A stretch of 64,000 nucleotides of DNA from positions 1 to 64,000 of the forward strand of contig NZ_WHUG01000009.1 in assembly GCF_009380215.1 (NCBI RefSeq). The letters run 5' to 3'. This DNA is from Rugamonas aquatica (lineage in GTDB: Bacteria > Pseudomonadota > Gammaproteobacteria > Burkholderiales > Burkholderiaceae_D). The position numbers were made by a program, and so were the translations under genes. The first letter of the stretch is position 1. The number at the start of each line of letters is the position of its first letter. Shown piece after piece: positions 45,711 through 54,565 of the stretch. The notes beneath the pieces are model-generated. The model made no database searches. It worked only from the letters and a program-made list of their open reading frames with translations, and was not told the DNA's origin.

Positions 45711-46117
45711 GGCCCCTCCGCTGGTGTCAACGCCGCCGGTGGCCTTCCGTCGCGGCAGTAGTTAATCGTGGCGTCCATGGCGCGCGGCCCGGCCGCCTGG
45801 CCGAGCGAAGCGCGCACCCCTTCCTGATGGAAGTGCAGCAGCAGCCGCGCACACCCTGGCTGCCGGTAGCGCAGCAGCGTGCGAATGTCCAGCAACAGCG
45901 GGGTGGACAAGCCTAGCGGTCCGGCCACGGCGCGGTACAGATCGCCCCTGATTTCGCCCAGGGCCGTGCCGTCAGCACTATCGAGCGCCGCCAGCATCAA
46001 CGGGCGCAGGTCCGCCACGACCACGCGCTGGGACTGCCCAGCGGCGCAGCTCCCCGCCAGCAACAACACCCCGCCCGCCAGAGCGCGCCAGGCGCGCTGC
46101 ATCATTGAACTCAGCAT
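45707..46117 (-). CDS. Small exported protein in the tra operon, unknown
   Basis: 136 residues from the ATG overlapping the traN stop. A signal peptide ends in LLLAGSCAAG, perhaps a lipobox. The body has VVVADLRPLMLAALDSADG, TPLLLDIRTLLRYRQPGC and MDATINYCRDGRP. It overlaps traF at its 3' end. No named tra family recognised; it may be an element-specific factor or assist TraN or TraF. Confidence 0.6.
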   Translation of the reverse strand: MLSSMMQRAWRALAGGVLLLAGSCAAGQSQRVVVADLRPLMLAALDSADGTALGEIRGDLYRAVAGPLGLSTPLLLDIRTLLRYRQPGCARLLLHFHQEGVRASLGQAAGPRAMDATINYCRDGRPPAALTPAEGP

Positions 46118-47430
46118 TTTCCCGCTCCTGCGTAGCACTTCGGCGCGGCCTTGACCGCGCTGTCGATGATCTTGCCGGCATCGGGGATTTTCGGCGCCAG
46201 CGACGCATAGAATTCACTCAGATCCATGCGCGAAAAGTCCAGGCGCAGCAGCTGCGCCACCGTGAATCCCGTGCACTGCGGGCTGTCCCCGCTACCCCAA
46301 CCCTTGCCCAGCTGCGCCCTACCTTGCTCGTTGATAATCCGAGACAACATCGAGTTGAAGCAGCATTTCCCGGTGGAGTAGGTGTCGCACACGGCGCAGC
46401 CCCCTCCGAACGGATTGCGGAACAGGCAGTGGGAGCAAAAAGTGCCGATGCTGTGGCACAGCTTGGCGCCTTCCTGCAGGGCCATCTTGGCCTCCGCCTG
46501 GCTGCAGCTGAGCAGGTTGGTCACCACCATGATGATCACCATGATGGCCAGGCTCCAGGGATCGAACGCAACCGCGAAGTTGTCGCCGCTGGTCAGCAAC
46601 ACGGAACCGGATGGCAGCGCGGTGCCGCCGGAAGCGAAAGTGACGCCAAACGAGGTGAAGGTTCCGCCGTAACTGTCCGCCGTCAACATGGCCTTCACCC
46701 CCTGGTACAGGAATTCCCGGTTGCCCGAATTCATCAGCACGTCGTATACCAGGACGGAACCCGAGCCGAATACGCCGCCGTTGCTCATCTTGACGCCGGC
46801 GCCGTCGGTGCCGCAGCAGTTCTTCAACGCGCGCATGCGGCAGGAGTCGCCCGCGCCGTTGAACACGGTGATGCGATCCGGGTCCAGATACACCCCGGCC
46901 TCGCGGGCCGCCTCCATGAAGCTCATGGTCTGGGCAAAATCCGTATCGGCCACAGCCTTGGTGTCGAAGCAGGATTCGCCGAAACAAAAGGTGCCGCTGG
47001 GCGGGCAACCGTGTGCATTGCAGCCACTGTAAAACTCGCCGATCGCCGCATGGCTACTGAGCGGATCGCGCGCGATCGCCTGCGCCGCCGCCGCAATTGC
47101 GGCGACCTCGCTCGACGGGATGCGCGGCGTAGCGGCTGCGTTGGTGGCCGCGACCTGGCCGGTGCACACCGGATCGGCTGGCGCGGCCAGGCAAGCGTTC
47201 AGGCGCAGCGCGGCCGCCGCCTTCAGATCCTTGCCGGCCAGGCTCAGCTCGGGCGGATTGGTGGTATATCCGGGCACCACCGTGCTCGCGGTCGGCTGGT
47301 TGATCATCGCCGCAATCGCAGCGTTGGCGGCCACGCCTTCGGGCATGGGCGTGGGCGCCTGGCCATAGGCCGACGCACACAGCGCCCAGTTGAAGCACCA
47401 CAAGGTGTACCACACCATCCTCGGCTTCAT
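46111..47430 (-). CDS. traN: Conjugal transfer mating-pair stabilisation protein TraN (short form)
   Basis: 439 residues from the ATG at 47430, which overlaps the trbC stop. A signal peptide and about 20 cysteines (for example GCNAHGCPPSGTFCFGESCF, CSHCLFRNPFGGGCAVCD, TGKCCFNSML) place it in the TraN family. TraN is an outer-membrane protein that contacts the recipient. It is shorter than F TraN (about 600 residues), with the variable middle part reduced. The longer frame upstream runs through trbC out of frame and was rejected. Confidence 0.88.
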   Translation of the reverse strand: MKPRMVWYTLWCFNWALCASAYGQAPTPMPEGVAANAAIAAMINQPTASTVVPGYTTNPPELSLAGKDLKAAAALRLNACLAAPADPVCTGQVAATNAAATPRIPSSEVAAIAAAAQAIARDPLSSHAAIGEFYSGCNAHGCPPSGTFCFGESCFDTKAVADTDFAQTMSFMEAAREAGVYLDPDRITVFNGAGDSCRMRALKNCCGTDGAGVKMSNGGVFGSGSVLVYDVLMNSGNREFLYQGVKAMLTADSYGGTFTSFGVTFASGGTALPSGSVLLTSGDNFAVAFDPWSLAIMVIIMVVTNLLSCSQAEAKMALQEGAKLCHSIGTFCSHCLFRNPFGGGCAVCDTYSTGKCCFNSMLSRIINEQGRAQLGKGWGSGDSPQCTGFTVAQLLRLDFSRMDLSEFYASLAPKIPDAGKIIDSAVKAAPKCYAGAGKC

Positions 47431-48047
47431 CGCTGCCTCCGCATCCGGGCAAGATACTGGCCGGCCAGACCGGCATACTCGGGCGCGGCGCCCGCCATGT
47501 GCTCGAGCGCGTAGTCGAGGCTGACGTCGCCGGCCACGGCCAGGTAGTCTGCGGCGGCGGCGCACTGCAGCGCGCCGCAACCACTGCCGGCGCCGGAGCG
47601 CGCCAACACGAAGGTGGGCGCCTGTTGCACGGCGTACTGCCGGAACGCGCGGGGATCGATCTGCCATGCGACCTGATGCCGGCCTATCAACCGGCGCGCG
47701 TGCTCGGTGGTCCGCAGCAGCGATTGCTGCTCGAGGCCCCGCAACAGCAGCACCGCGCCGCTGATTTCGGCCTGCTCGACCAGTCGCTGCAACGTGGCGT
47801 CCGGCAAAGAGAAACTGATGAACACCATCAGGGCCGGCCCAGGCGCCGCGCCGGCACGGTCGCGCTGCCGCGCCAGCGATTCCAGATCCACCATGCCCGC
47901 GCCCGCAGCCGGGATCGGCAACCGATCTGGCATCGGAGCCGGTGCTGCCGCGACCGCGCGCTCTGGCGCAGCGGCCGCTACCATGCCGGCATGGCCGCAT
48001 ATCAGGCCTGCGACTAACAGGGCGCGTGTCAAGTTATATTCCGGCAC
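47427..48047 (-). CDS. trbC: Conjugal transfer pilus assembly protein TrbC
   Basis: 206 residues from a GTG (48047) that overlaps the traU stop region. Signal peptide, an Ala/Pro linker, then the TrbC core: ALMVFISFSLPDATLQRLVE, GAVLLLRGLEQQSLLRTTE, FRQYAVQQAPTFVLAR and a C-terminal GDVSLDYALEHM. TrbC acts with TraW in the periplasm during pilus assembly. Confidence 0.88.
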   Translation of the reverse strand: MPEYNLTRALLVAGLICGHAGMVAAAAPERAVAAAPAPMPDRLPIPAAGAGMVDLESLARQRDRAGAAPGPALMVFISFSLPDATLQRLVEQAEISGAVLLLRGLEQQSLLRTTEHARRLIGRHQVAWQIDPRAFRQYAVQQAPTFVLARSGAGSGCGALQCAAAADYLAVAGDVSLDYALEHMAGAAPEYAGLAGQYLARMRRQR

Positions 48048-49044
48048 AGCAGTTCCTTTTCCTGAACAGCAGGAAGGTAAAGTCTTCACCCACGACCGGG
48101 TACTCGCGCCCGGCCCCCCATAGCACGGTCGAGCGTCCGAATGGCTGGCAACAGCGGCCTCCAACGCCGCCGTAGGTCTGCGGCGTCGGATACAGCAGCT
48201 GCACCTTGTACGCCTGCTTGTCCATCTCGGGCATCAGGTAGGGACCGCACAGTGCCGCCTCCCCTTCCCACCCCCACGCCACCAGGCAGCGGTGCAGCTT
48301 GGCCATCAGGCGCTGCACCATCAGCTCGGCGCCGCGTATGCCTCCACCGGCGCTGCCCGCATGCCCGTTGAGCGGATACAGGCTCCCCTGACAGCCGGCG
48401 CACCAGAACAGCTTGCTCGATCCGAAGCCGGCGGTTGCGGCCACGCAGTCGGCTGCACAGGCCGCAACCGCGATCGGATTGGCGAACAACAACGACTCCG
48501 GCGACAGGATCGCCGTCAGCATGTCGTCGTTCCAAAGCGGATCGAGTTCTGTCATGTACGCCAGGTCAAACGTGCCCTTTTCCATGCAGGGACTGTCCAT
48601 CAGCACCGACAGCAACTGCGCCACCGTGGTGGTGTAGTAGTGCGCTTGGTAGAACTGCTCGCTGGTCACGCCGCTGACACCGGCGCTGCGCCCGGCCTCG
48701 GGCGCGGGTATGCCGGGATCGACGTCGATCCCGCCCAGCGATACCAGGCAGTACGGTCTGCGCACTACCTCGACGATGCGCGCGGGCTCCCAGAAGCCGG
48801 TGGACAGGCCGATGGTGGGCTTGACCACGCAGCTGCATACCGGATTGGATGGGTTGCTGCCGTTGTCCTCCTGGTTGCGCACGTCCATCAACCGTCCCGG
48901 CCCCAGCGAGATCGGCATCATGCAGCTCCAGCAGATATCGGCGATCAGGTTGGGCATGCGGCCGACGCAGGTCGACAGGCCGGCGCCCTGCGCGCCTCCG
49001 CCCCATGCCAGCAACGCCACGACCAGCATCCAGAGCCGTTTCAT
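48034..49044 (-). CDS. traU: Conjugal transfer pilus assembly protein TraU
   Basis: 336 residues with a signal peptide and the TraU pattern CVGRMPNLIADICWSCMMPI, SLGPGRLMDVRN, PVCSCVVKPTIGLSTGFWEP and RRPYCLVSLGG, plus a cysteine-rich C-terminus ending RCCQPFGRSTVLWG. TraU is a periplasmic protein needed for DNA transfer. The start overlaps the traW stop. Confidence 0.93.
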   Translation of the reverse strand: MKRLWMLVVALLAWGGGAQGAGLSTCVGRMPNLIADICWSCMMPISLGPGRLMDVRNQEDNGSNPSNPVCSCVVKPTIGLSTGFWEPARIVEVVRRPYCLVSLGGIDVDPGIPAPEAGRSAGVSGVTSEQFYQAHYYTTTVAQLLSVLMDSPCMEKGTFDLAYMTELDPLWNDDMLTAILSPESLLFANPIAVAACAADCVAATAGFGSSKLFWCAGCQGSLYPLNGHAGSAGGGIRGAELMVQRLMAKLHRCLVAWGWEGEAALCGPYLMPEMDKQAYKVQLLYPTPQTYGGVGGRCCQPFGRSTVLWGAGREYPVVGEDFTFLLFRKRNCCAGI

Positions 49045-49712
49045 GGTTGCACCCCATAGGCGTCAATGCGCAAGCGCTTGCCATCCTGCGTCACCATGGC
49101 CGGCACCTGGACGATGTGCAGCTTCTTCGCCAGCGCGCCGGTCTGGTCAAAATACACAGGGCGCCGCCACAGGCGGCTCAGTTCCATTGGGGACCCGCCG
49201 ACCAGCACCGGCTTGATGGGATGATCGTTGTGCGCCAGCAGGGTGGCCGCCAGCTTCAACTGGCGGGCGTCGCGCGCGTCGAAGAACAACAACTGGCCGG
49301 GCATGGCCAGGGCGTCGAGCGGATTGACCCGCATGCCCCTGCCGAACAGGATCTGCCCACCAGCGTCGACGATGTCGCGCTCCAGCACATAGCTGGGGTC
49401 GACATAACTGGTGTGCGCCTTACTGTCTGTGACCAGCCCGGCGACGGGCGCCGGGGTCCGCAGCGCCGCCAAGGTCGCCTGCGACGCTTGCTGCTGCAAT
49501 GCCGCCAGCTCACCGCTGCGAGCCTTTTCGGCCAGGCGCTGCTGTATCTGCTCCAGCAGGTCGGGCTCGGCCAACGGACGCACCGGCCCGATCGGCTCCA
49601 GAATCCGCGCCTGGACCTGGCTCAGCGCCAGCGCGGCAGCCAACGACAACCCCAGCAGCGCGGTATCCAGTCCGCCTGCCATTGCCTTGTCCAGCCATCG
49701 TCTCAACATCAC
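49041..49712 (-). CDS. traW: Conjugal transfer pilus assembly protein TraW
   Basis: 223 residues. A membrane or signal helix near 14-33, an Arg/Glu-rich helix, then SYVDPSYVLERDIVDAGGQI, NPLDALAMPGQLLFFDARD and RPVYFDQTGALAKKLHIVQVPA, the typical TraW sequence. TraW is periplasmic and partners TrbC, encoded two genes downstream. Confidence 0.92.
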   Translation of the reverse strand: MMLRRWLDKAMAGGLDTALLGLSLAAALALSQVQARILEPIGPVRPLAEPDLLEQIQQRLAEKARSGELAALQQQASQATLAALRTPAPVAGLVTDSKAHTSYVDPSYVLERDIVDAGGQILFGRGMRVNPLDALAMPGQLLFFDARDARQLKLAATLLAHNDHPIKPVLVGGSPMELSRLWRRPVYFDQTGALAKKLHIVQVPAMVTQDGKRLRIDAYGVQP

Positions 49713-49721
49713 TGCCTCCTG

Positions 49722-50243
49722 CTAGAACAGCGGTACCACCGCGCCTATGATCTGTTCGGCCCGCACCAGGCCGCTCTGGCGATAGCGCGAGTCAAAACTG
49801 TCCGGACTGGTGCCCTGGACATAGAAGCTTCCGTCGGGTATCTGCCCTGCGGCGATAGGCTCAAGGGCCACACCGCGGGGCGCCAGACGCAACGCGGTGC
49901 CAACCTCCGCGCCGTTGACCAAAACTGTACGCTGCCGCACGCTGATACGGTCGCCGCCGACACCAACCACGCGCTTGAACAGCAGTTGCCCGCGCAGCAC
50001 CGGAAATTGCTTGCACACGACGCCGTCGAACCGATACACCACATAGTCGCCCCGACGGTAGGGTCCGTGCCAGTAGTCGAACAACGCCAGTGTATAAGGC
50101 AGGCTGGGCGTGACATTGACCATCAGTGGACACCATGGCACGGGCACACCGAACACGCGCGACATCATGGCGATCCACGCCATCACCAGCAACACATAGC
50201 TGCAGCGCCGTTGCCGTAGGTGAGCTAGCCAGCCGTGCCACAT
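49722..50243 (-). CDS. S26-family signal peptidase of the transfer operon (TraF/LepB-like)
   Basis: 173 residues. One N-terminal membrane helix, then NVTPSLPYTLALFDYW with the catalytic Ser, GDYVVYRFDG, and LLFKRVVGVGGDRISVRQ with the catalytic Lys. The C-terminus DSRYRQSGLVRAEQII matches S26 peptidases. In F-type systems such an enzyme processes the pilin. The stop of the gene before it abuts its start. Confidence 0.88.
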   Translation of the reverse strand: MWHGWLAHLRQRRCSYVLLVMAWIAMMSRVFGVPVPWCPLMVNVTPSLPYTLALFDYWHGPYRRGDYVVYRFDGVVCKQFPVLRGQLLFKRVVGVGGDRISVRQRTVLVNGAEVGTALRLAPRGVALEPIAAGQIPDGSFYVQGTSPDSFDSRYRQSGLVRAEQIIGAVVPLF

Positions 50244-50594
50244 CTACTTCACCTTTTCCCGCAGCCGCTCGGTCAGGTCGAGCGCGCTGGGCACATCGCC
50301 CATCAGCACCGACTTGTCGTACACCAGGCAACCGCACTCGCCCGGCAGTTCGTCCAGCGCAGCCGGCAAGCGCTGGGCAAACCGCCTGGCCATCAGCATG
50401 GCCCTATCCGCGCCGCGGTCGGCCGCGCCGGCTGCCGCGAGGCGACGGAACTGCTCCTCCTTCTCGTGGTAGACCGTGGCCACGTCGACCACCCCGATCC
50501 GCAGTTGCGGCCGGATCCACCAGTGGTCGTAGGCTGCGGTGCAGCCGGCCGCCGCCAGCAGCGACAACAGCATATGCACTCCGTAGCTCTTCAT
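50244..50594 (-). CDS. trbI: Type-F conjugative transfer protein TrbI
   Basis: 116 residues: one N-terminal membrane helix, then WWIRPQLRIGVVDVATVYHE, a basic helix with LMARRFAQRLPAALDELP, and a C-terminal strand LVYDKSVLMGDVPSALDL. Size, topology and the position between traC and the S26/traW genes fit TrbI. It overlaps the traC stop. Confidence 0.85.
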   Translation of the reverse strand: MKSYGVHMLLSLLAAAGCTAAYDHWWIRPQLRIGVVDVATVYHEKEEQFRRLAAAGAADRGADRAMLMARRFAQRLPAALDELPGECGCLVYDKSVLMGDVPSALDLTERLREKVK

Positions 50595-53155
50595 GCCAAC
50601 CCCCTTTGATGCAGCAAAATCTTGATCGCGTCGTCAATGCTGTGGCCCTGTGCGCGCAACCGGTCGAGTGGTTCGTTGTCCTCGAGTTTGTTCGAAAACA
50701 GCAGCAGCGTGGCAGGATCGAGCAGCAGGCGGCCGATGCCTTCGCCGACTGGCGAACTTATATAGGTTTCCGAATACACGCCGGGCTCTGTCCTTAGCGA
50801 GCCCAGCAGGCGCTTCTTGCCGGCGTCCATACTCAACCGCCCTTTGCGCTCCAGCAGCTCAATCGATTCCGCCTTCTGGCGCATCATGAAGACCCAATCG
50901 CAGCAGTTGAACGCTGCCTCCATCTGCACCGAGCTGTAGTAGTCGTCCGCGCCCTGGGTGGCGGTGCCCAACGCTCCGCCATACTTGCGGGCCCGGCGCG
51001 CCGCCTCCTCGACCACTGCGAGCATGATGGTGTCGTTGCTGCCGGTCTGGGCGATCAACTGCTTGAGCTCATCGATCATGAACAGCTTCTTGCGGTTGCG
51101 GCTCAAATACATCTCGCCGGTGATCTGGTACAGCAGCAGGATGTTGACGACTTCGTGCAGGTCGGGCTTGCGCTTGAGCTGCTCGTTCTCGATCACGATA
51201 AAGTCGTTGCCGAGGTCGATGTTGTTCTTGCCCTCGAAGTATTTCTCGTACTGGCCGCCCTTCGAATAGGGATTGAGCATCACACCCAGGTCGCGGATGC
51301 GGCGGTCGTTGCGTATGTTGAATTCCTTGATCGTTCCGGTCAGGAAGGCGTCGCGCAGGCCCGTGACGGTGAGGTCCTGGCCATACTGCTGCCAGAGCTT
51401 CAGGATCACCGCCGATATCGCCTTGTACTGCAGCTCGTCCAGCGTGCCGTGCGACGCGCACATCTTTGCCACGGCCGGCACCAGCATGTCGATGTCTTCG
51501 TTGATGTCCTGGACTTTGGTGAACGGGTTGATGTTGATGTCGCAGGTGGGCCCGAACTCGACGTGCGTGCCCTTGGCCTTGCGGCACAGTTTTTCGAACG
51601 AGCGGCCCAGTTCCAGCATCATGACCTTGGCGCCCACCGCGCGGTACGACCAGGCGATCTCGTTGAGCAGCACCGACTTGCCGGAACCGGGCGCGCCGAT
51701 GACTGCAAAGCTGGGGTTGCCGAGTTCATTGTCGTACAGGTCCAACTGCATCAGCTGGCCGCGCCGTCCTGCCATTTGCAAGGTGGGCGTGCGCGTGCCG
51801 CGCCATTCGGCAATCATCGGCGCAAGGTGGACTGCGTTGGCGGAGCTCTTGCGGGTAACCCGGCGCATGCGCTTGAGGTCCTGGTGGAAGGGCGGCGTCA
51901 GTGTCATCGGCAGGCTGGCCAGCAAGGCCTGGCGCGCCATATAGACGTCGGCGTTCAGCTCGAAGCCGCGCGCACGCCAGATCGCCCGGGCGGCATCGCA
52001 GCACTGGGCCACGCGATCGGGCGGGGCAAAGATGGCCAGCTGGTGGTACATCGACACCATCGAGCGGCCCGCGTCCAGCGCCTGCGCCATGGCCTTCCAG
52101 TCCTCCAGTTTGCGCTGCACATCCGGCATCACCCGCGCCATCTTGCTTTCCGCGTTCTGGGTCGCGCGCACGTGGTTGGCGGTCACGGCTGACCTGATGC
52201 TGATCGGATCGAGCATGAACAGGCCCATGGTCAGCAGGAACGGGCTGGCGTACTGCAGCGCCGGTTGCATCTGGTCCCCGATCAAGGCGCCCATCTGCCA
52301 CAGGTAGTTCTCGGCCGGATACGACTTGACCGACATGAAGCGCGCCTCCAGTTCCAGCGGCGAATCCAGCTTGCCCAGCATCAGGCCGCGCGCGGTGGCA
52401 TCCTGGACGGTGTCGAAATCGACAATCTGGTCGCGCACTTCACGGCCGTCGTCATAGTTCCGGTAATACTGGGTCGGCACCAGCAGCCTGTCGGGATTGG
52501 TGAACAGCGCGCACCAGTTGATCAGGTCGCCGGCGTCGCACACCTTGTTGGGATACAGCGCCGCATTGAGGGTCGATGAGAACGTCTCCCTGGCCACCAG
52601 CAGCTGCTCAAGTTTGCCGATGTCGTCCGCGCTGCCCGGCATGGTGATACTGACCATGGTGCGGTAGTCGCGCACCGTGTAGTGGAAGCCGCTGGTCAGC
52701 GAGCGCTGCGCTGCGTCCAGCAGGTAGGCGACGCGCTGGCGGGCCAGTTGGCGGTATAGATTTTCATTGCGCACCGGCCGTCCATAGTCGAAGGACTTTT
52801 CAATCTGGTCGTGGTCCTCCCAGCGCTGGCACGCATAGCGCCTCAGCATCTCGCCCAGGTGCGGCGACCCTAGCAACTGGATCTGCACCCCGCTCAATGC
52901 GGGGAACGCCGAGTACAGCGACATCAGGATCTCGACCATGCGCTCGTCGGCCCCGGACTGAGGCATTACTTCCAACATCACACCGAGACTGCCGCGATTG
53001 ATGAATACCTTATGCTCCTTCGCGTAGGCGAGATAGGGCAGCCAGCTGGCAAAGCGGTCGCGCGGCGATTCCTCGCTGTCGTCGGTACGCAGGATGCTGC
53101 CTATCCATTCCGGCAGCCCGAATGCGTGCAGCAAGCCTTCCTTGGCCGATATCAT
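50591..53155 (-). CDS. traC: Type IV secretion ATPase TraC
   Basis: 854 residues from the ATG at 53155. Walker A is GAPGSGKSVLLNE, in the C-terminal half; Walker B is KLFMIDELKQLI; the TraC/VirB4 signatures WLPYLAYAKEHKVFINRGS (N-terminal) and LGTATQGADDYY (C-terminal) are present. TraC drives pilus assembly at the inner membrane. The longer frame upstream overlaps traV in the wrong phase and was rejected. Confidence 0.95.
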   Translation of the reverse strand: MISAKEGLLHAFGLPEWIGSILRTDDSEESPRDRFASWLPYLAYAKEHKVFINRGSLGVMLEVMPQSGADERMVEILMSLYSAFPALSGVQIQLLGSPHLGEMLRRYACQRWEDHDQIEKSFDYGRPVRNENLYRQLARQRVAYLLDAAQRSLTSGFHYTVRDYRTMVSITMPGSADDIGKLEQLLVARETFSSTLNAALYPNKVCDAGDLINWCALFTNPDRLLVPTQYYRNYDDGREVRDQIVDFDTVQDATARGLMLGKLDSPLELEARFMSVKSYPAENYLWQMGALIGDQMQPALQYASPFLLTMGLFMLDPISIRSAVTANHVRATQNAESKMARVMPDVQRKLEDWKAMAQALDAGRSMVSMYHQLAIFAPPDRVAQCCDAARAIWRARGFELNADVYMARQALLASLPMTLTPPFHQDLKRMRRVTRKSSANAVHLAPMIAEWRGTRTPTLQMAGRRGQLMQLDLYDNELGNPSFAVIGAPGSGKSVLLNEIAWSYRAVGAKVMMLELGRSFEKLCRKAKGTHVEFGPTCDININPFTKVQDINEDIDMLVPAVAKMCASHGTLDELQYKAISAVILKLWQQYGQDLTVTGLRDAFLTGTIKEFNIRNDRRIRDLGVMLNPYSKGGQYEKYFEGKNNIDLGNDFIVIENEQLKRKPDLHEVVNILLLYQITGEMYLSRNRKKLFMIDELKQLIAQTGSNDTIMLAVVEEAARRARKYGGALGTATQGADDYYSSVQMEAAFNCCDWVFMMRQKAESIELLERKGRLSMDAGKKRLLGSLRTEPGVYSETYISSPVGEGIGRLLLDPATLLLFSNKLEDNEPLDRLRAQGHSIDDAIKILLHQRGLA

Positions 53156-53175
53156 CAGGTTCTCCCACGCAGGCT

Positions 53176-53805
53176 TCAGCGGCCAGGCGTCGCCGCCGGC
53201 GGCAGCATCGGCGCCGGCGGCTCCGGCAGCTCCGGCGCCAGGGGCGGCGCGCCGTTGATGTCCCCCGGCAGCTGGGGAGGCAGTGCGGGCGGCATGACCG
53301 GCCCGGGCAGCGTCGTCACCGCGGTCGCCGGCACTGTGGCAGGGGCGTTTCCCCGCGGTGCGCGCAGGACTCGGTAGGGCTGCGCGCTGCGCTCCTGCGC
53401 TGCGTCGATCAACCAATGGCCGCTCTCGACCTTCATATACAGGTAGGACTCATCGTAGAGGTCATTGTCCCGGTCGCGCCAGCGCTTGATCCACAGGCGC
53501 AGCAGACGCTCATCGGAACGCAGCGCGCGCACGGCACCTGGCTCGCCGGCGAGCGGCGCCAGCAACGACGCCGCTGCTGGCGGCCGGCGCTGGGGCGACG
53601 CGGGCGCGGGTCCGCTACGGGCCGCGGTCTGGCTGGGAAGGTTGTTGTGCAGCGAGTTCGCATAGTTGCCGGCCAGCGAGTCGCAGCGCACGCCCTCCGG
53701 CGCCTTGCACGCATAGTGGTCGCTGCCACCGAGTCCGGACAGGTCGCCGCAACCTGCCAGCAGCACGAGCGCCGTGGCGCCGACGCTACTAACGCTTGGT
53801 TTCAT
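53176..53805 (-). CDS. traV: Conjugal transfer lipoprotein TraV
   Basis: 209 residues. A signal sequence ends in LLAGC, a lipobox. The mature start GDLSGLGGSDHYACKAPEGV with C-x-S-L-A-G (VRCDSLAGNYANS) is the TraV signature. A Pro/Ala-rich linker and a globular middle (LRLWIKRWRDRDNDLYDESY) follow, and the C-terminus is proline-rich. TraV anchors the TraK/TraB core complex in the outer membrane. Confidence 0.9.
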   Translation of the reverse strand: MKPSVSSVGATALVLLAGCGDLSGLGGSDHYACKAPEGVRCDSLAGNYANSLHNNLPSQTAARSGPAPASPQRRPPAAASLLAPLAGEPGAVRALRSDERLLRLWIKRWRDRDNDLYDESYLYMKVESGHWLIDAAQERSAQPYRVLRAPRGNAPATVPATAVTTLPGPVMPPALPPQLPGDINGAPPLAPELPEPPAPMLPPAATPGR

Positions 53806-54565
53806 GATCGCTCTCCTCCTGCGCGGCGCGCTGCAGCGCCGCCTCCAATTCCGCGCCGCCGGCGACACCGTCGAGCCGCACACCGGCCCCGAACAGCAAG
53901 GTCGGGGTTCCCTGTACACGCAGGCGCCGCGCCAGCGCCAGATTGCGCTCGAGCGGATCGCTGCAGCCATCGCTGCCGGCAGGTTCGGCGACGTTTTCAC
54001 CGGCCAGGGCACGGCGCCAGGCCGCCGCCCGATCGGCCGAGCACCAGATCGCATGGGACAGTTCGCGGCCCAGGAACGGCACCATGAAGGTGTAAACGCT
54101 GACGTCCTTCACGTCGTCGAGGATGTGCTCCAGCTGACGGCAATACGGACATGCGGGGTCGCTGAACACCACCATGCGCCGTCCGCTGCCGTCGCCGCGC
54201 GTGAGGACGGCGTCTGCCAAGGGCAATTGCTCAAGGCGCGGCAGCAGCACCGGGATGTCGGCGCCGGCCCGACCATCGGCGTGGCTGTGCCTTCCTGCCA
54301 GAGCATCGGCGTCGAACAGCGTGCCGAACACCAGGTAGCGCAAATGGCGCGGATGGACGTAGGCGGTGTTGGCGCCCATAGTGACCTGGTACCAGTCAGG
54401 GATCGCCGTGCGCGCCACGGCGTCGAACACCGTACCCGGGTAGAGCCGGCGCAGGCGGGCCAGCAGTTGTTGTTCCGGCTGCGCTTCGGGGCGCGCCCAT
54501 GCATTGGCGCCCGACAGCAGTGCGCCCACGATCAGAGCCGTCAACCTTGCCTTATTATTTTGCAT
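53789..54565 (-). CDS. DsbC-like disulphide isomerase of the transfer operon
   Basis: 258 residues from the ATG overlapping the traB stop. Signal peptide, a DsbC-type dimerisation part (LYPGTVFDAVARTAIPDWYQ, NTAYVHPRHLRYLVFG), then the thioredoxin domain with FSDPACPYCRQLEHILDD and GTPTLLFGAGVRLDG. It probably folds the cysteine-rich TraN, TraU, TraH and TraV proteins. It also overlaps traV at its end. Confidence 0.92.
   Translation of the reverse strand: MQNNKARLTALIVGALLSGANAWARPEAQPEQQLLARLRRLYPGTVFDAVARTAIPDWYQVTMGANTAYVHPRHLRYLVFGTLFDADALAGRHSHADGRAGADIPVLLPRLEQLPLADAVLTRGDGSGRRMVVFSDPACPYCRQLEHILDDVKDVSVYTFMVPFLGRELSHAIWCSADRAAAWRRALAGENVAEPAGSDGCSDPLERNLALARRLRVQGTPTLLFGAGVRLDGVAGGAELEAALQRAAQEESDHETKR

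Noticed and set aside
47431..48000. Longer traN frame starting at 48000
   Set aside because: It runs through trbC out of phase; the ATG at 47430 overlaps the trbC stop and is followed by a signal peptide.
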